In this document: piece after piece, positions 41,454 to 50,100 of the stretch
Position numbering within the stretch: the stretch's first letter is position 1
Layout: every line of letters starts with the position of its first letter
From: Streptomyces liliifuscus
GTDB taxonomy: Bacteria > Actinomycetota > Actinomycetes > Streptomycetales > Streptomycetaceae
DNA length: 64,000 bases
NCBI RefSeq assembly: GCF_016598615.1
Contig: NZ_CP066831.1
Location: 8,494,001-8,558,000 of the forward strand
Reading direction: 5' to 3'
The notes under the pieces: model-generated
What the model was told of the DNA's origin: nothing
The model's database searches: none
The model's input: only the letters and a program-made list of their open reading frames with translations
Translations under genes and position numbers: made by a program

Positions 41454-41978
41454 ATGGCTGAGTTCACTGTCAACGCCCAGCGCTTCGACCCGTACAAGAA
41501 CTTCAAGTTCCTTGTGCTGTGGGACGGTCGTACGGTCGCGGGCATCAGCAAGATCAGTCCGCTGAAGCGGACCACCGAGGTCGTCAAGCACCGGCACGGC
41601 GGCGACCCGAGTTCCCCGCGCAAGTCGCCGGGGCGCTCGGAGTTCGAGGGCATCACCCTGGAGCGCGGGGTCACGCACGACCCCGAGTTCGACCGCTGGG
41701 CCAACAAGGTCTGGCAGGTCGGGGCCGGTCTCGGCTCCGAGGTGTCCCTCGCCGACTTCCGCAAGGACATCGTGATCCAGGTCCTCAACGAGGCCGGTCA
41801 GGTCGCCGTCTCGCACAAGCTCTACCGGACCTGGCCGAGCGAGTACCAGGTACTCGGCGAGCTGGACGCCAACGCCAACGCGGTGGCCATCCAGTCGCTG
41901 AAGCTCGAGTGCGAGGGCTGGGAGCGGGACTACGAGGTGCCCGAGCCGGAGGAGCCCTCGTTCCTCAACCCCGCCTGA
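41454..41978 (+). CDS. eCIS inner tube protein (gp19/Afp1-like)
   Basis: Tube subunit of 174 residues, the hollow shaft expelled by sheath contraction. NFKFLVLWDGRTVAGISKIS, then PLKRTTEVVKHRHGGDP, then KLYRTWPSEYQVLGELDANA are the usual landmarks of phage T4 gp19/Hcp-like tube proteins. It has the expected size and follows the sheath by 56 bp with a GAAGGAA ribosome site. Only one tube gene is seen in the window, whereas Afp/PVC clusters carry two or three. Confidence 0.94.
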   Translation: MAEFTVNAQRFDPYKNFKFLVLWDGRTVAGISKISPLKRTTEVVKHRHGGDPSSPRKSPGRSEFEGITLERGVTHDPEFDRWANKVWQVGAGLGSEVSLADFRKDIVIQVLNEAGQVAVSHKLYRTWPSEYQVLGELDANANAVAIQSLKLECEGWERDYEVPEPEEPSFLNPA

Positions 41979-42044
41979 GCGGCGGCGGGTTGAGCAAGAG
42001 ATGGGCCGTGGGGGCAGCAGGGCGGGTACGGAACGGGGGCGGGC

Positions 42045-42773
42045 ATGACGAACACTCGGGCGGCTGAACTGCTCACCACCTGGGAGACCGGGCTTGCCCA
42101 GGCCCCGTCCGGACGCGCCCTGCTGCTGCACCGCGCCGCACGCCCCGACACCGGTGGCGAGACGCTGTCCGCGCTGCCGGTCGGCGAGCGGGAGGCGGAC
42201 CTCTTCGCACTGCGCCGGGCCCTGTTCGGCGAGCGGATGCAGGTGCGCCTCGGCTGCTCCGCCTGCGGCGAGGACATGGAATTCGACCTGGACGCCGGGG
42301 AGTTGGCCCGGTCGACAGGCGCTCCCGCCGAGCCCTCGGTACGAGTCGCCGAGGACGGCTGGGAGATCGAGTTCCGGGTGCCGGGCGTCGCCGACCTGAC
42401 GGCGGCCGCCCGGCACCCGGATCCACGGCGGGCACTGCTCGCCCGTTGCGTCGTCTCGGCGGTGCGCGGCGGGGTGGACGTCCCCGCCGACGCGCTGCCC
42501 GAGACGGTGCAGCGGCGGCTCGCCGAGGCGGCCCAGGAGGCCGACCCGGGCGCCGACGTCACGCTCAACGTCAACTGCCCCGAGTGCGGCGCGGCCACCC
42601 GGGCCGAACTCGACATCGCCTCCTACCTGTGGACCGAACTGGACGCCTGGGCACGGGACGTGCTCCTCGACGTCCATCTGCTCGCCACCGCGTACGGCTG
42701 GAGCGAGCCGGAGATCCTGGCGCTCAGCCCACTGCGGCGCCGCTACTACCTGGAGCTGTGTGCGGATGTCTGA
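42045..42773 (+). CDS. gp26-like eCIS baseplate protein with two zinc knuckles
   Basis: A protein of 242 residues matching the position and character of the T4-gp26-like baseplate protein of actinobacterial eCIS clusters. It has two cysteine pairs, CSACGED and CPECGAA, about 105 residues apart, which could form a single zinc site. C-terminal DVLLDVHLLATAYGWSEPEI and ALSPLRRRYYLELCAD are typical of this group. Its stop lies inside the start of the next gene. The specific structural role has not been worked out for this organism. Confidence 0.85.
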   Translation: MTNTRAAELLTTWETGLAQAPSGRALLLHRAARPDTGGETLSALPVGEREADLFALRRALFGERMQVRLGCSACGEDMEFDLDAGELARSTGAPAEPSVRVAEDGWEIEFRVPGVADLTAAARHPDPRRALLARCVVSAVRGGVDVPADALPETVQRRLAEAAQEADPGADVTLNVNCPECGAATRAELDIASYLWTELDAWARDVLLDVHLLATAYGWSEPEILALSPLRRRYYLELCADV

Positions 42774-43545
42774 CTCCGTGGGAGGGCACCCCGTCAAGGA
42801 CGGGGACGTGGGGGAGTCCCGGGCGCCCGACTTCTTCGACCGGCTGCTCGCCCGGCACACCCCGGCCGCTGCGCCGCGCCCCGGCGTGGCGCGCGTACGC
42901 CCGCGACTCGCCGGACCCTTCGAACGGGTCGAGGCGGTACGGGCCGGCGCACAGGAACCGGAGGCGGCGGAGCCGCTGTGGCCGACCTCCGCCCAATCAC
43001 CCACGTCCGACGGCGACTTGGCACGCCCGGCGGTCCGCGAGGTCCAGTTCCGTACGGAGCGCGAGCGGACCCTCGTACGGCCCGAGCGGGCGCCCTCGGT
43101 CGAACCCGCGCCCCGGGCCGTGGCGCGGGACCTGCCCGAGGCGCCGCTGCTCAGGCCCGCGGTGCCGGTGGCGCCGGGGCCGCGGCCCGTTCCCGACACC
43201 GGGCGGCGCTCCGCCGGGCGGGGCGAGCCGGAGCGGTCCTCCTCCCAGAGCGCGGTGTCCGTGCCCCTCCCCTCGGGTGCGGCCACCGCTTCCCCTGCCG
43301 CCGTGTCCGCCGCGCTGCGACCCAGCTCGGCGGACACGGCGGCGGCCCGGGACGCCGTACGGCAGGCCGCGGGCCGACGGTCGGGCCGCGGGGGAGAGCA
43401 GGTGGTGCAGGTGCAGATCGGACGGCTCGAAGTGAAGGCGGCGGGTCCCGCGGGCGCGGGAGGCGGGAGCCGGGGCCCCGCTTCCCCGGCGCGGCAGGGT
43501 GCGACGGTGAGCCTGGCGGAGTACCTGGCGAGGGGGCGCGAGTGA
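42766..43545 (+). CDS. eCIS cluster protein of unknown function, disordered
   Basis: A protein of 259 residues, mostly Ala/Pro/Arg-rich and probably disordered. Two segments look structured: the N-terminal APDFFDRLLARHTP and the C-terminal VQVQIGRLEVKA with SLAEYLARGRE. Such a C-terminus recurs in actinobacterial eCIS clusters after the gp26-like gene. ATG 42766 is preferred; it overlaps the previous gene by 8 bases, and GTG 42760 is two codons earlier. It may be a linker or baseplate-capping component. No enzyme motif is visible. Confidence 0.8.
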   Translation: MSDSVGGHPVKDGDVGESRAPDFFDRLLARHTPAAAPRPGVARVRPRLAGPFERVEAVRAGAQEPEAAEPLWPTSAQSPTSDGDLARPAVREVQFRTERERTLVRPERAPSVEPAPRAVARDLPEAPLLRPAVPVAPGPRPVPDTGRRSAGRGEPERSSSQSAVSVPLPSGAATASPAAVSAALRPSSADTAAARDAVRQAAGRRSGRGGEQVVQVQIGRLEVKAAGPAGAGGGSRGPASPARQGATVSLAEYLARGRE

Positions 43546-43621
43546 GGAACGTACGACGAACCCGGAGCACCGAGGGCGGACACGGTGATGCCGAAGAACC
43601 TGGGACTGAGGAACTGACGTC

Positions 43622-44662
43622 ATGAGCAACGCACTTGCCATCGCCCACGTCACCCAGGCCCTCGCCCTGCTGATCGAGGCCAATCTCCAGCCCGAGATCG
43701 ACATGGCCGTCAAGGTCGAGCCCCGCAAGCCGTCGGCGGATCCGCCGGCCGAGCCGACGATCACCGTGTTCCTGTACCAGGTCACGCCCAACACCTCGCA
43801 GCGGAACAACGACCTGCCGACCCGCGCCTCCGACGGCACGCTGCTCAAGCGGGCCGCCGCGGCACTGGACCTGCACTTCCTGATCAGCGCGTACGGCGAG
43901 GAGTCGGAACTGGTCGGGCAGCGGCTGATCGGTTCCGTGGTGCGCACGCTGCACGAGATACCCGTCCTGCCCAAGGACATCATCGAACTGGCCGCGGAGA
44001 AGCCCTACTTGGCGAGCAGCGACCTGGCCGAGGCGGCGCAGCGCGTGCGGTTCTCACCAACGGTGATGGACATCGACGAGACCTCGAAGCTGTGGGGGAT
44101 GCTCCACCAGACCCCGTACACGCTGTCCGTGGTGTACCAGGCCGCCCTCGTCCTCATCGAGGGGCGCGAGGTGCCTGTGCCGGCGAAGCCGGTGGAGCGG
44201 GCTGGGGTGCGGGTGTTGCCGTTCGGGGCGCCGGGAGCGCCGGGAGCTTCGGTTCCGGCCGGCGCGTCCGCGGATGGGTCCGTGAATGGGTCCGTGTCCC
44301 CGGAAGGCGGGGGTTCCGAAGAGGCGTCCGGTGAGGCGGGGGCGAAGGTTGCCGCCCGAACGCCCGCCAAGTCCGAGGCCAAGCCCGAGCCTGAGCCCAG
44401 GGCCAAGCCTGCCGCGAAGGTCCCGGCCAAGACGCCGGCGAAGGCTCCCGCGAAGGCACCGGTGAAGGCCGCCGCCAAGACGCCGGCTCGCTCCCGCAAG
44501 GAGGGACAGCCCAGCAAGGCTGCCCAGTCGGGCAAGTCGGCCCGGTCCGGCAGGTCGGCGCACGGCGCGGCCAAGAGCACGGGAGCCGCGCCCTCCCCAT
44601 CAACCGGGTCCTCCGCGGACGGCTCGACGGCCGACGACGGCCCCGAGGGCACGGAGGACTGA
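43622..44662 (+). CDS. DUF4255 protein (Afp16-like terminator) with lysine-rich tail
   Basis: A protein of 346 residues. The first 185 residues form the DUF4255 domain (MSNALAIAHVTQALALLIEA, EPTITVFLYQVTPNTSQRN, HFLISAYGEES, PYTLSVVYQAALVLIEG), related to the Afp16/gp3-like tube terminator capping the distal end. The remaining 160 residues are disordered, with KTPAK/KAPAK-type repeats and many Ser, Ala and Lys residues, giving a basic tail resembling histone H1 tails. Typical DUF4255 proteins end near residue 190-220, so the tail is an addition. The AAA+ gene follows by 6 bp. Confidence 0.9.
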   Translation: MSNALAIAHVTQALALLIEANLQPEIDMAVKVEPRKPSADPPAEPTITVFLYQVTPNTSQRNNDLPTRASDGTLLKRAAAALDLHFLISAYGEESELVGQRLIGSVVRTLHEIPVLPKDIIELAAEKPYLASSDLAEAAQRVRFSPTVMDIDETSKLWGMLHQTPYTLSVVYQAALVLIEGREVPVPAKPVERAGVRVLPFGAPGAPGASVPAGASADGSVNGSVSPEGGGSEEASGEAGAKVAARTPAKSEAKPEPEPRAKPAAKVPAKTPAKAPAKAPVKAAAKTPARSRKEGQPSKAAQSGKSARSGRSAHGAAKSTGAAPSPSTGSSADGSTADDGPEGTED

Positions 44663-44668
44663 GGCGGC

Positions 44669-46861
44669 GTGGGAACGACGGGGGCAGGTGAGGGCATGGG
44701 GACGAACGGGACGGGCACACCCGGCACGGCGGGCGGCGGCACGACGCTGACCGCTGAGATCCGCCGTGTCCTGGCCCGTGTCGACGCCCACGCGGCTCAT
44801 GCGGCTGGTGCGGCTCATGCGGCCCGTGCCGCCGAGACGGGTCCGGGAACGGGAAGGGGCACGGGGCCGGAGCCGGAGCCGGGATCCGGCTCTGGAGAGG
44901 GCGGCTCGGAAGCGGGATCCGGCTTGGGAGCGGGCTCGGCGCCCGAGTCCGACGATGGCACCGGCACTGGCACCGGAACCGGCGCTGGCCTCAGCCCCGG
45001 CCCCGGTCCCGGTGAGCCGGAGGACGCCGGTCACCCCGTGCAGCCCCCGGCGGGCCCCGCCACCGCGCCCCTCGACGCCCTGGTCGCCTGCTTCGGGCTC
45101 AGCGTCTTCGAGCGGGACCTCGTACTCCTCACCGCCGCCTACGAGTTGGACGCCACGACCGCTGCCCGGTGTGCCGCGGCGAGCGGTGACCCGGAGCGCG
45201 CGTACCCCACCTTCTCGCTCGCGCTGGCAGCCCTCGCCGAACCGCACTGGAGTGCGCTGACCCCGGTCGCGCCCCTGCGGCGCTGGCGGATCGTGGAGCT
45301 GGACGACGACTCGCGACTGACGCTGTCCCGGCTGCGACTCGACGAGCGCATCCTGCACTTCCTGCTCGGCTCGCCCTACCTGGACGCCCGCCTGCACGGC
45401 CAGTTGCGCCGCACTCCGGTGCCGGACGAGCTGCCGCCTTCGTACGACCTGGCCGCGAGCCGGGTCGCCACGGGCTGGACGACCGGTGCGCGGCCCGACG
45501 CGCCGCTGCTCGTCGAGGTGGTCGGCGGCGATCTGCGCAGCCGGGCCGACATCGCCGCCGCTGCCGCCGCCCGCTCGGGGCTAGGGCTGTACGCGATGAG
45601 CGCCGAGGACATCCCCACGGACCCCGCGGACCGCGACCGGCTGGCCCGGCTGTGGCAGCGCGAGGCGATCCTGCTGCCCGCCGCCCTGCTCGTCGAGGCC
45701 GGCGAACTCGACCGTGACCAGCACGCGGCCACCGACGCGTTCCTCGCCGGAGCCGCCGTCCCCGTGGTCGTGTCCAGCGCCGACCCGCGCCAGACGGACC
45801 GCCCGCACGGCGAACGGGTGGCCGTGCCGCGACTCGACGACGAGGAGCAACTCGGCCTGTGGACCGGCGCGTTCGAGGGCGTCGCAGAGATCCCCGAAGG
45901 CGAACTGCGGTCGCTGGTCGCGCAGTTCCATCTCCCGCCCCATGTCGTACGTGCCGCTGCCGCCGCCGTACGCCGTGATCTGCCCGTCGAGGACGAGCTG
46001 GACGCCGGTCGACTGGCCTGGCGGGCCGGAATGAACGAGGCGCGTGTCGGCATGGACGACCAGGGCCGCCGTATCGAGCCCGAGGCGGGCTGGGACGACC
46101 TCGTGCTGCACGAGCGGCAGACGAGCGTGCTGCGCGAGATCGTCGCGCACGTGCGTCAGCGGGCAACTGTGCACCAGGAGTGGGGATTTGCGGCCACTCT
46201 GCGCCGAGGGCTGGGCGTGACCGCCCTGTTCGCGGGCGGTTCGGGGACAGGCAAGACGCTCGCCGCCGAGGTCATGGCCAAGGAGCTCGGTCTCGACCTG
46301 TTCATCGTCGACCTGTCCCAGGTGGTCAGTAAGTACATCGGAGAGACCGAGAAGAACCTGCGGAAGGTGTTCGACGCCGCCGAGGCCGGTGGCGCGCTTC
46401 TCCTCTTCGACGAGGCCGACGCCCTGTTCGGCAAGCGCAGCGAGGTCAAGGACAGCCACGACCGGTACGCCAACCTCGAAGTCAGCTATCTGCTGATGCG
46501 GATGGAGGCCTACCGCGGGCTCGCGATCCTCACCACCAACATGAAGAAGGCCCTGGACACGGCGTTCATGCGCCGGATCCGGTTCGTCGTCGACTTCCCC
46601 TTCCCAGCTGAGGACGAGCGCGCCGAGATCTGGCGCCGGGTGCTGCCGTCGCGGACCCCGACGAAGGGCATCGAGCCGGAACTGCTGGCCCAGCTCACCG
46701 TCGCGGGCGGCTCGATCCGCAACATCGCCCTGTCCGGCGCGTTCCTCGCAGCCGAGGAGGGCGACCGGCTGCAGATGCGGCACATGCTCGCCGCGGCCCG
46801 CACCGAATACCTCAAGCTGGAGCGCTCCCTGACGCCGGGGGAGGTCCGCGGATGGGTGTGA
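44669..46861 (+). CDS. eCIS AAA+ ATPase (Afp15-like)
   Basis: ATPase of 730 residues present in nearly all eCIS clusters and thought to act in particle assembly. The C-terminal AAA+ module has Walker A GGSGTGKTLA (Lys near residue 529), Walker B LLLFDEADALFG (Asp/Glu near 581-582), sensor region ILTTNMKKALDTAFMRRI and arginine fingers in that stretch. A helical domain precedes it (residues about 140-480). The first 130 residues are a Gly/Thr/Ala/Pro low-complexity segment. Start GTG 44669 gives the longest product; ATG 44696 is an alternative. Its stop overlaps the next ATG by 10 bases. Confidence 0.92.
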   Translation: MGTTGAGEGMGTNGTGTPGTAGGGTTLTAEIRRVLARVDAHAAHAAGAAHAARAAETGPGTGRGTGPEPEPGSGSGEGGSEAGSGLGAGSAPESDDGTGTGTGTGAGLSPGPGPGEPEDAGHPVQPPAGPATAPLDALVACFGLSVFERDLVLLTAAYELDATTAARCAAASGDPERAYPTFSLALAALAEPHWSALTPVAPLRRWRIVELDDDSRLTLSRLRLDERILHFLLGSPYLDARLHGQLRRTPVPDELPPSYDLAASRVATGWTTGARPDAPLLVEVVGGDLRSRADIAAAAAARSGLGLYAMSAEDIPTDPADRDRLARLWQREAILLPAALLVEAGELDRDQHAATDAFLAGAAVPVVVSSADPRQTDRPHGERVAVPRLDDEEQLGLWTGAFEGVAEIPEGELRSLVAQFHLPPHVVRAAAAAVRRDLPVEDELDAGRLAWRAGMNEARVGMDDQGRRIEPEAGWDDLVLHERQTSVLREIVAHVRQRATVHQEWGFAATLRRGLGVTALFAGGSGTGKTLAAEVMAKELGLDLFIVDLSQVVSKYIGETEKNLRKVFDAAEAGGALLLFDEADALFGKRSEVKDSHDRYANLEVSYLLMRMEAYRGLAILTTNMKKALDTAFMRRIRFVVDFPFPAEDERAEIWRRVLPSRTPTKGIEPELLAQLTVAGGSIRNIALSGAFLAAEEGDRLQMRHMLAAARTEYLKLERSLTPGEVRGWV

Positions 46862-47184
46862 GCAGGGACGCGGGCAGAGGCGTGAGCAGGGACGCGGGCC
46901 GGGGCGCAGGAAGGGAACCGAGCGCGATCCGGGTCAACGTCGGCGAGCTGGTCCTCGACGGCTTCCGGGTGGACCCCGACCGGGTGTCGGCCGCGTTCGA
47001 GCACGAACTCGCCCGGCTCGTGCGCGAGCGTGGCGTACCCCTGGCGGCGAACGGCGAGGTGAGCGTGGACGCGCTGTCCGGGCTGCCGCCGCTGCCCGCC
47101 GGGCTGTCCGCGCGACGGCTCGGCCAGGAACTGGCGCGCGCGGTGCACGCGGGGCTCTCCGGCCGTGGGGAGGTGACGCCGTGA
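46852..47184 (+). CDS. Small eCIS-associated protein
   Basis: A protein of 110 residues, not named. The N-terminus repeats VSRDAGRG twice; the rest (IRVNVGELVLDGFRVDPDRV, AAFEHELARLVRERG, LSARRLGQELARAVHAGL) is helical and amphipathic. Small helical proteins of this kind sit between the AAA+ ATPase and the DUF4157 gene in other actinobacterial clusters; I infer an accessory or chaperone role for the large cargo protein. It overlaps both neighbours (10 and 4 bases), so the three are cotranslated. Confidence 0.8.
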   Translation: MGVSRDAGRGVSRDAGRGAGREPSAIRVNVGELVLDGFRVDPDRVSAAFEHELARLVRERGVPLAANGEVSVDALSGLPPLPAGLSARRLGQELARAVHAGLSGRGEVTP

Positions 47185-50100
47185 GCAGCAACAACTCCCA
47201 GACACAGGAAGACCGTTCGGAACAGTCGGCCGAGGAGCGCCGCCGTAAGCGCAAGGAGCGCGCGGCCAAAGCCCGTACGCCCGAACCGAAGGACATCGTC
47301 AGCGGCGCCGGACAGCCTCTCGACGTCGGCGTACGAAGGGAGTTGGAGGAGCAACTCGGCCACGACCTCAGCCGAGTACGGCTGCACACCGGGCGGGACG
47401 CCGGGCAGCTGACGGAATTGCTGGGCGCGGACGCGGTCGCCGTCGGCCAGGACATCTTCTTCCGCGAGGGCGCCTACCGTCCCGGTACGGCGGATGGCCA
47501 ACGTCTGCTCGCCCACGAGCTGTTGCACACCGTGCAGAACCCGGACGGCCTCGGCGCATTGCGCGCAGGCCGCGATCCGGGCGCGGTGAGCCTGCCCCAG
47601 CAGGCCATCGAGCGCGAGGCGGAGTCGGCAGCCCAGGACCTCGTACGTCCGGCCGCCACTCAGGAGTCCACGCCGGAGGTGGAGGAGGGGCAGGCCACGC
47701 CCGGCTGGCTGCGGTACGCCACCGTCGACGCGGACCGGAACCGGCTGGAGCAGATCGACCCCGCCACTCTCGTCGACCGGCTGACGAACTCGGTCGTGCG
47801 CTCGCTGCGCGGCGACCCGGAGGACCGCTCGAAGCGCACGCGCAGGCAACTCGCCCGGCTGCCCGAGGAGTTGCTGGACGGCGTCCTCGACCGCCTGGAG
47901 GACCGGCTGCTCGGCCCGGAGCACGACCGGGTGCTCGACCTGGTCGACGAGATCGAGGCCGACGGGGATCTTCCGGAGGAGACGGACTCGTACGACGCTC
48001 CGGCCGTCGAGCCGGACGCGGCCGAGGAACTGCGAGTCGAGCGGGAGAGCGAGCAGCGGTCGGTCGCGGAGAACCGGGAAGAGGAGCAGAGGCCCGGGGC
48101 GGCTCCGGGGCCGGAGAAGGAACCGGCCGGTGGGGAAGGGGCCGCCGGGTCGACGCCGGAGAACTCGGCGCCGGAGAACTCGGCGCCGGAGAATTCGGCG
48201 CCGGGGAACGGGAACACCGCGCCGGGCGGCGATCGGGAGCCGGGCCCGGGTGCCGGCACCGGCACTGAGACCGGCACCGGGACTGGGCCCGGGGCTGAGG
48301 TCGGCAAGGGGAGCGAGGGCGCGAGGCAGCCCTCGGGCGGCGGCACGGCCGAGAGCGCGCAGCAGACCGGCGGGAAGCCGGCCGCGGGCTCCGCGCAGGG
48401 CGAGGCGGCGAAGTCCGAGCAGGGAAAGGGAGAGAAGAAGGAAGCCGGCGAAGGCAAGGCTGCCAAGGAGGACAAGGGAGCCAAGGGGGAGAAGGAGGCT
48501 TCGGAGCGGCAGGAGGCTCCGGCGGCAGGCAAGGAGGAGTCCGCGGCCAAGAACCGGCCGGGCGCGGTCGACGCGCTCGTGGCGGGTCAGAAGGTGAAGC
48601 CGCAGGACAAGGCCGGGCAGCCGAAGCCCACGGGTTCTCCCACTGCGGCGGGCAAGGGCGGCCAGCAGGTCGGCCCACTCAGCAGGCTCGACGGTGTGCG
48701 CAACCAGGATCTCGAAGGCCCCGAGGAGACGGCGGACGAGGACCCGTTCGGCTCCGGCAGTGAGTCCGAGGTCGAGGTCGGCGGCGGGGAGAAGAGCGCC
48801 TGGGACATCAAGCTCCAGCCCGAGGACTTCATCCCGGAGCAGGATCCCGACGTCTCCGGCGTACCGACCGCCGACGAGGCGGATCCGGCCTCCGCGGCCG
48901 GGGCGGCCGTGTCGTCGTCCGCCGCGCCTCCGGTCACGAAGGCCGACAAGGTGCAGGCGGAGCGGGATGCGGAGGACGCTGAGGACGCTGAGGCGGAATC
49001 CGAGTCAGAGTCCGAGGGGGACGACGCCGCAGACTTGGAGGCCGCGCCCGAAGCTGAGCAAGCCACCACCGTCGGAGACGGGCAACTCGGCGGCCTCGCG
49101 CTGGAACAGGCCGCCGCCCCGCCTCCCGTACCGGGCTCGGTGTCGAAGGACCCGAAGAGCGGCGCCGATCCCAAGGCCGGACCCGTGGCCGCGCAGACGG
49201 CGGTGCAGGAGGCGCCGGGCAGGTCCGAGGACGGCGGTGAGGCGCAGGAGACGGCCGCCAAGGAGGAGAGGGGCACTCCGGCCGCGGGCGACAAGTCGGC
49301 CGGTGCGCAGGAGAAGGCATCCCCGCAGGCGGGCGGTGCCCAGTCGGGCGGGGCCGAGGCTTCGGGCCGACAGGAGCAGAAGAAGTCGGACTCGGGTCAG
49401 ACGGCGGCTGCGGCTTCGGGCGGGCAGGCTCAGGGGACCTCGGCGTCCTCGTCCTCGACCTCGTCGACCGGGTCGGCTTCAGGGGGTACGGCGGGCAGGA
49501 GTGAGCCGGCGTCGGACGCTTCGAGTGCCTCGGCCGCGCGGGACAGCCATGTCTCCGGCGGCTCGTCCGGAGGCGGCGTCCAGAGCCAGTCGTCGGGCGG
49601 GGCGAGTGCAGGTGGTACGGGGAGTGGTGCGCAGGTCGCGGCGGTGCAGGAGCCCGCTCCTGCCGCTCCGGAACCGGCTCAGGCGTCCGAGCCGTCGGCG
49701 CAGGACGAGCCCGCCACGGTCGCCGCGCCCTCTCCCAAGGCTGCCGCGGCGCCGAAGGCGACCAAGTCGGCTCCCGCCGCCAAGGGTTCGCGGGGTGGCG
49801 GCGGAGGCGGAGGCGGCGGTCGTGGTGGCGGCAGCGCGGCCGTGCCCGCCGGCAAGGGCAGGGGAAAGAAGGACTCGGGCCCGGCGCCGAACCTCTCCCA
49901 GGTGTCGCCGGAAGCGGGCCTGTCCACCGCCTCGAATCTCAAGCCCCACAAGGCACTTGAGGCCATGGGCGGTGTGGGCGGCTCGGTGGACCGTACCGTC
50001 GGCGACGAGCACAAGGCTCTCGCCGCCGCGCCGCCGTCGATGCAGCGCCCGGCCGGTGCGCCACAGACGCTCCAGGGGAAGCCGAAGGCCGACGCGCCCG

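Noticed and set aside
44390..44500. Tandem AAG-GC-CCG-type repeats as a possible CRISPR or satellite
   Set aside because: They are irregular codon-level repeats encoding the KTPAK/KAPAK tail; there are no spacers of constant length.
45917..45937. CTGGTCGCGCAGTTCCATCTC in the AAA+ gene, resembling the dispersed repeat
   Set aside because: Only the first 17 bases match, the CCCGCGCCCC half is missing, and the residues LVAQFHLPPHVV fit the ATPase sequence. Treated as chance.
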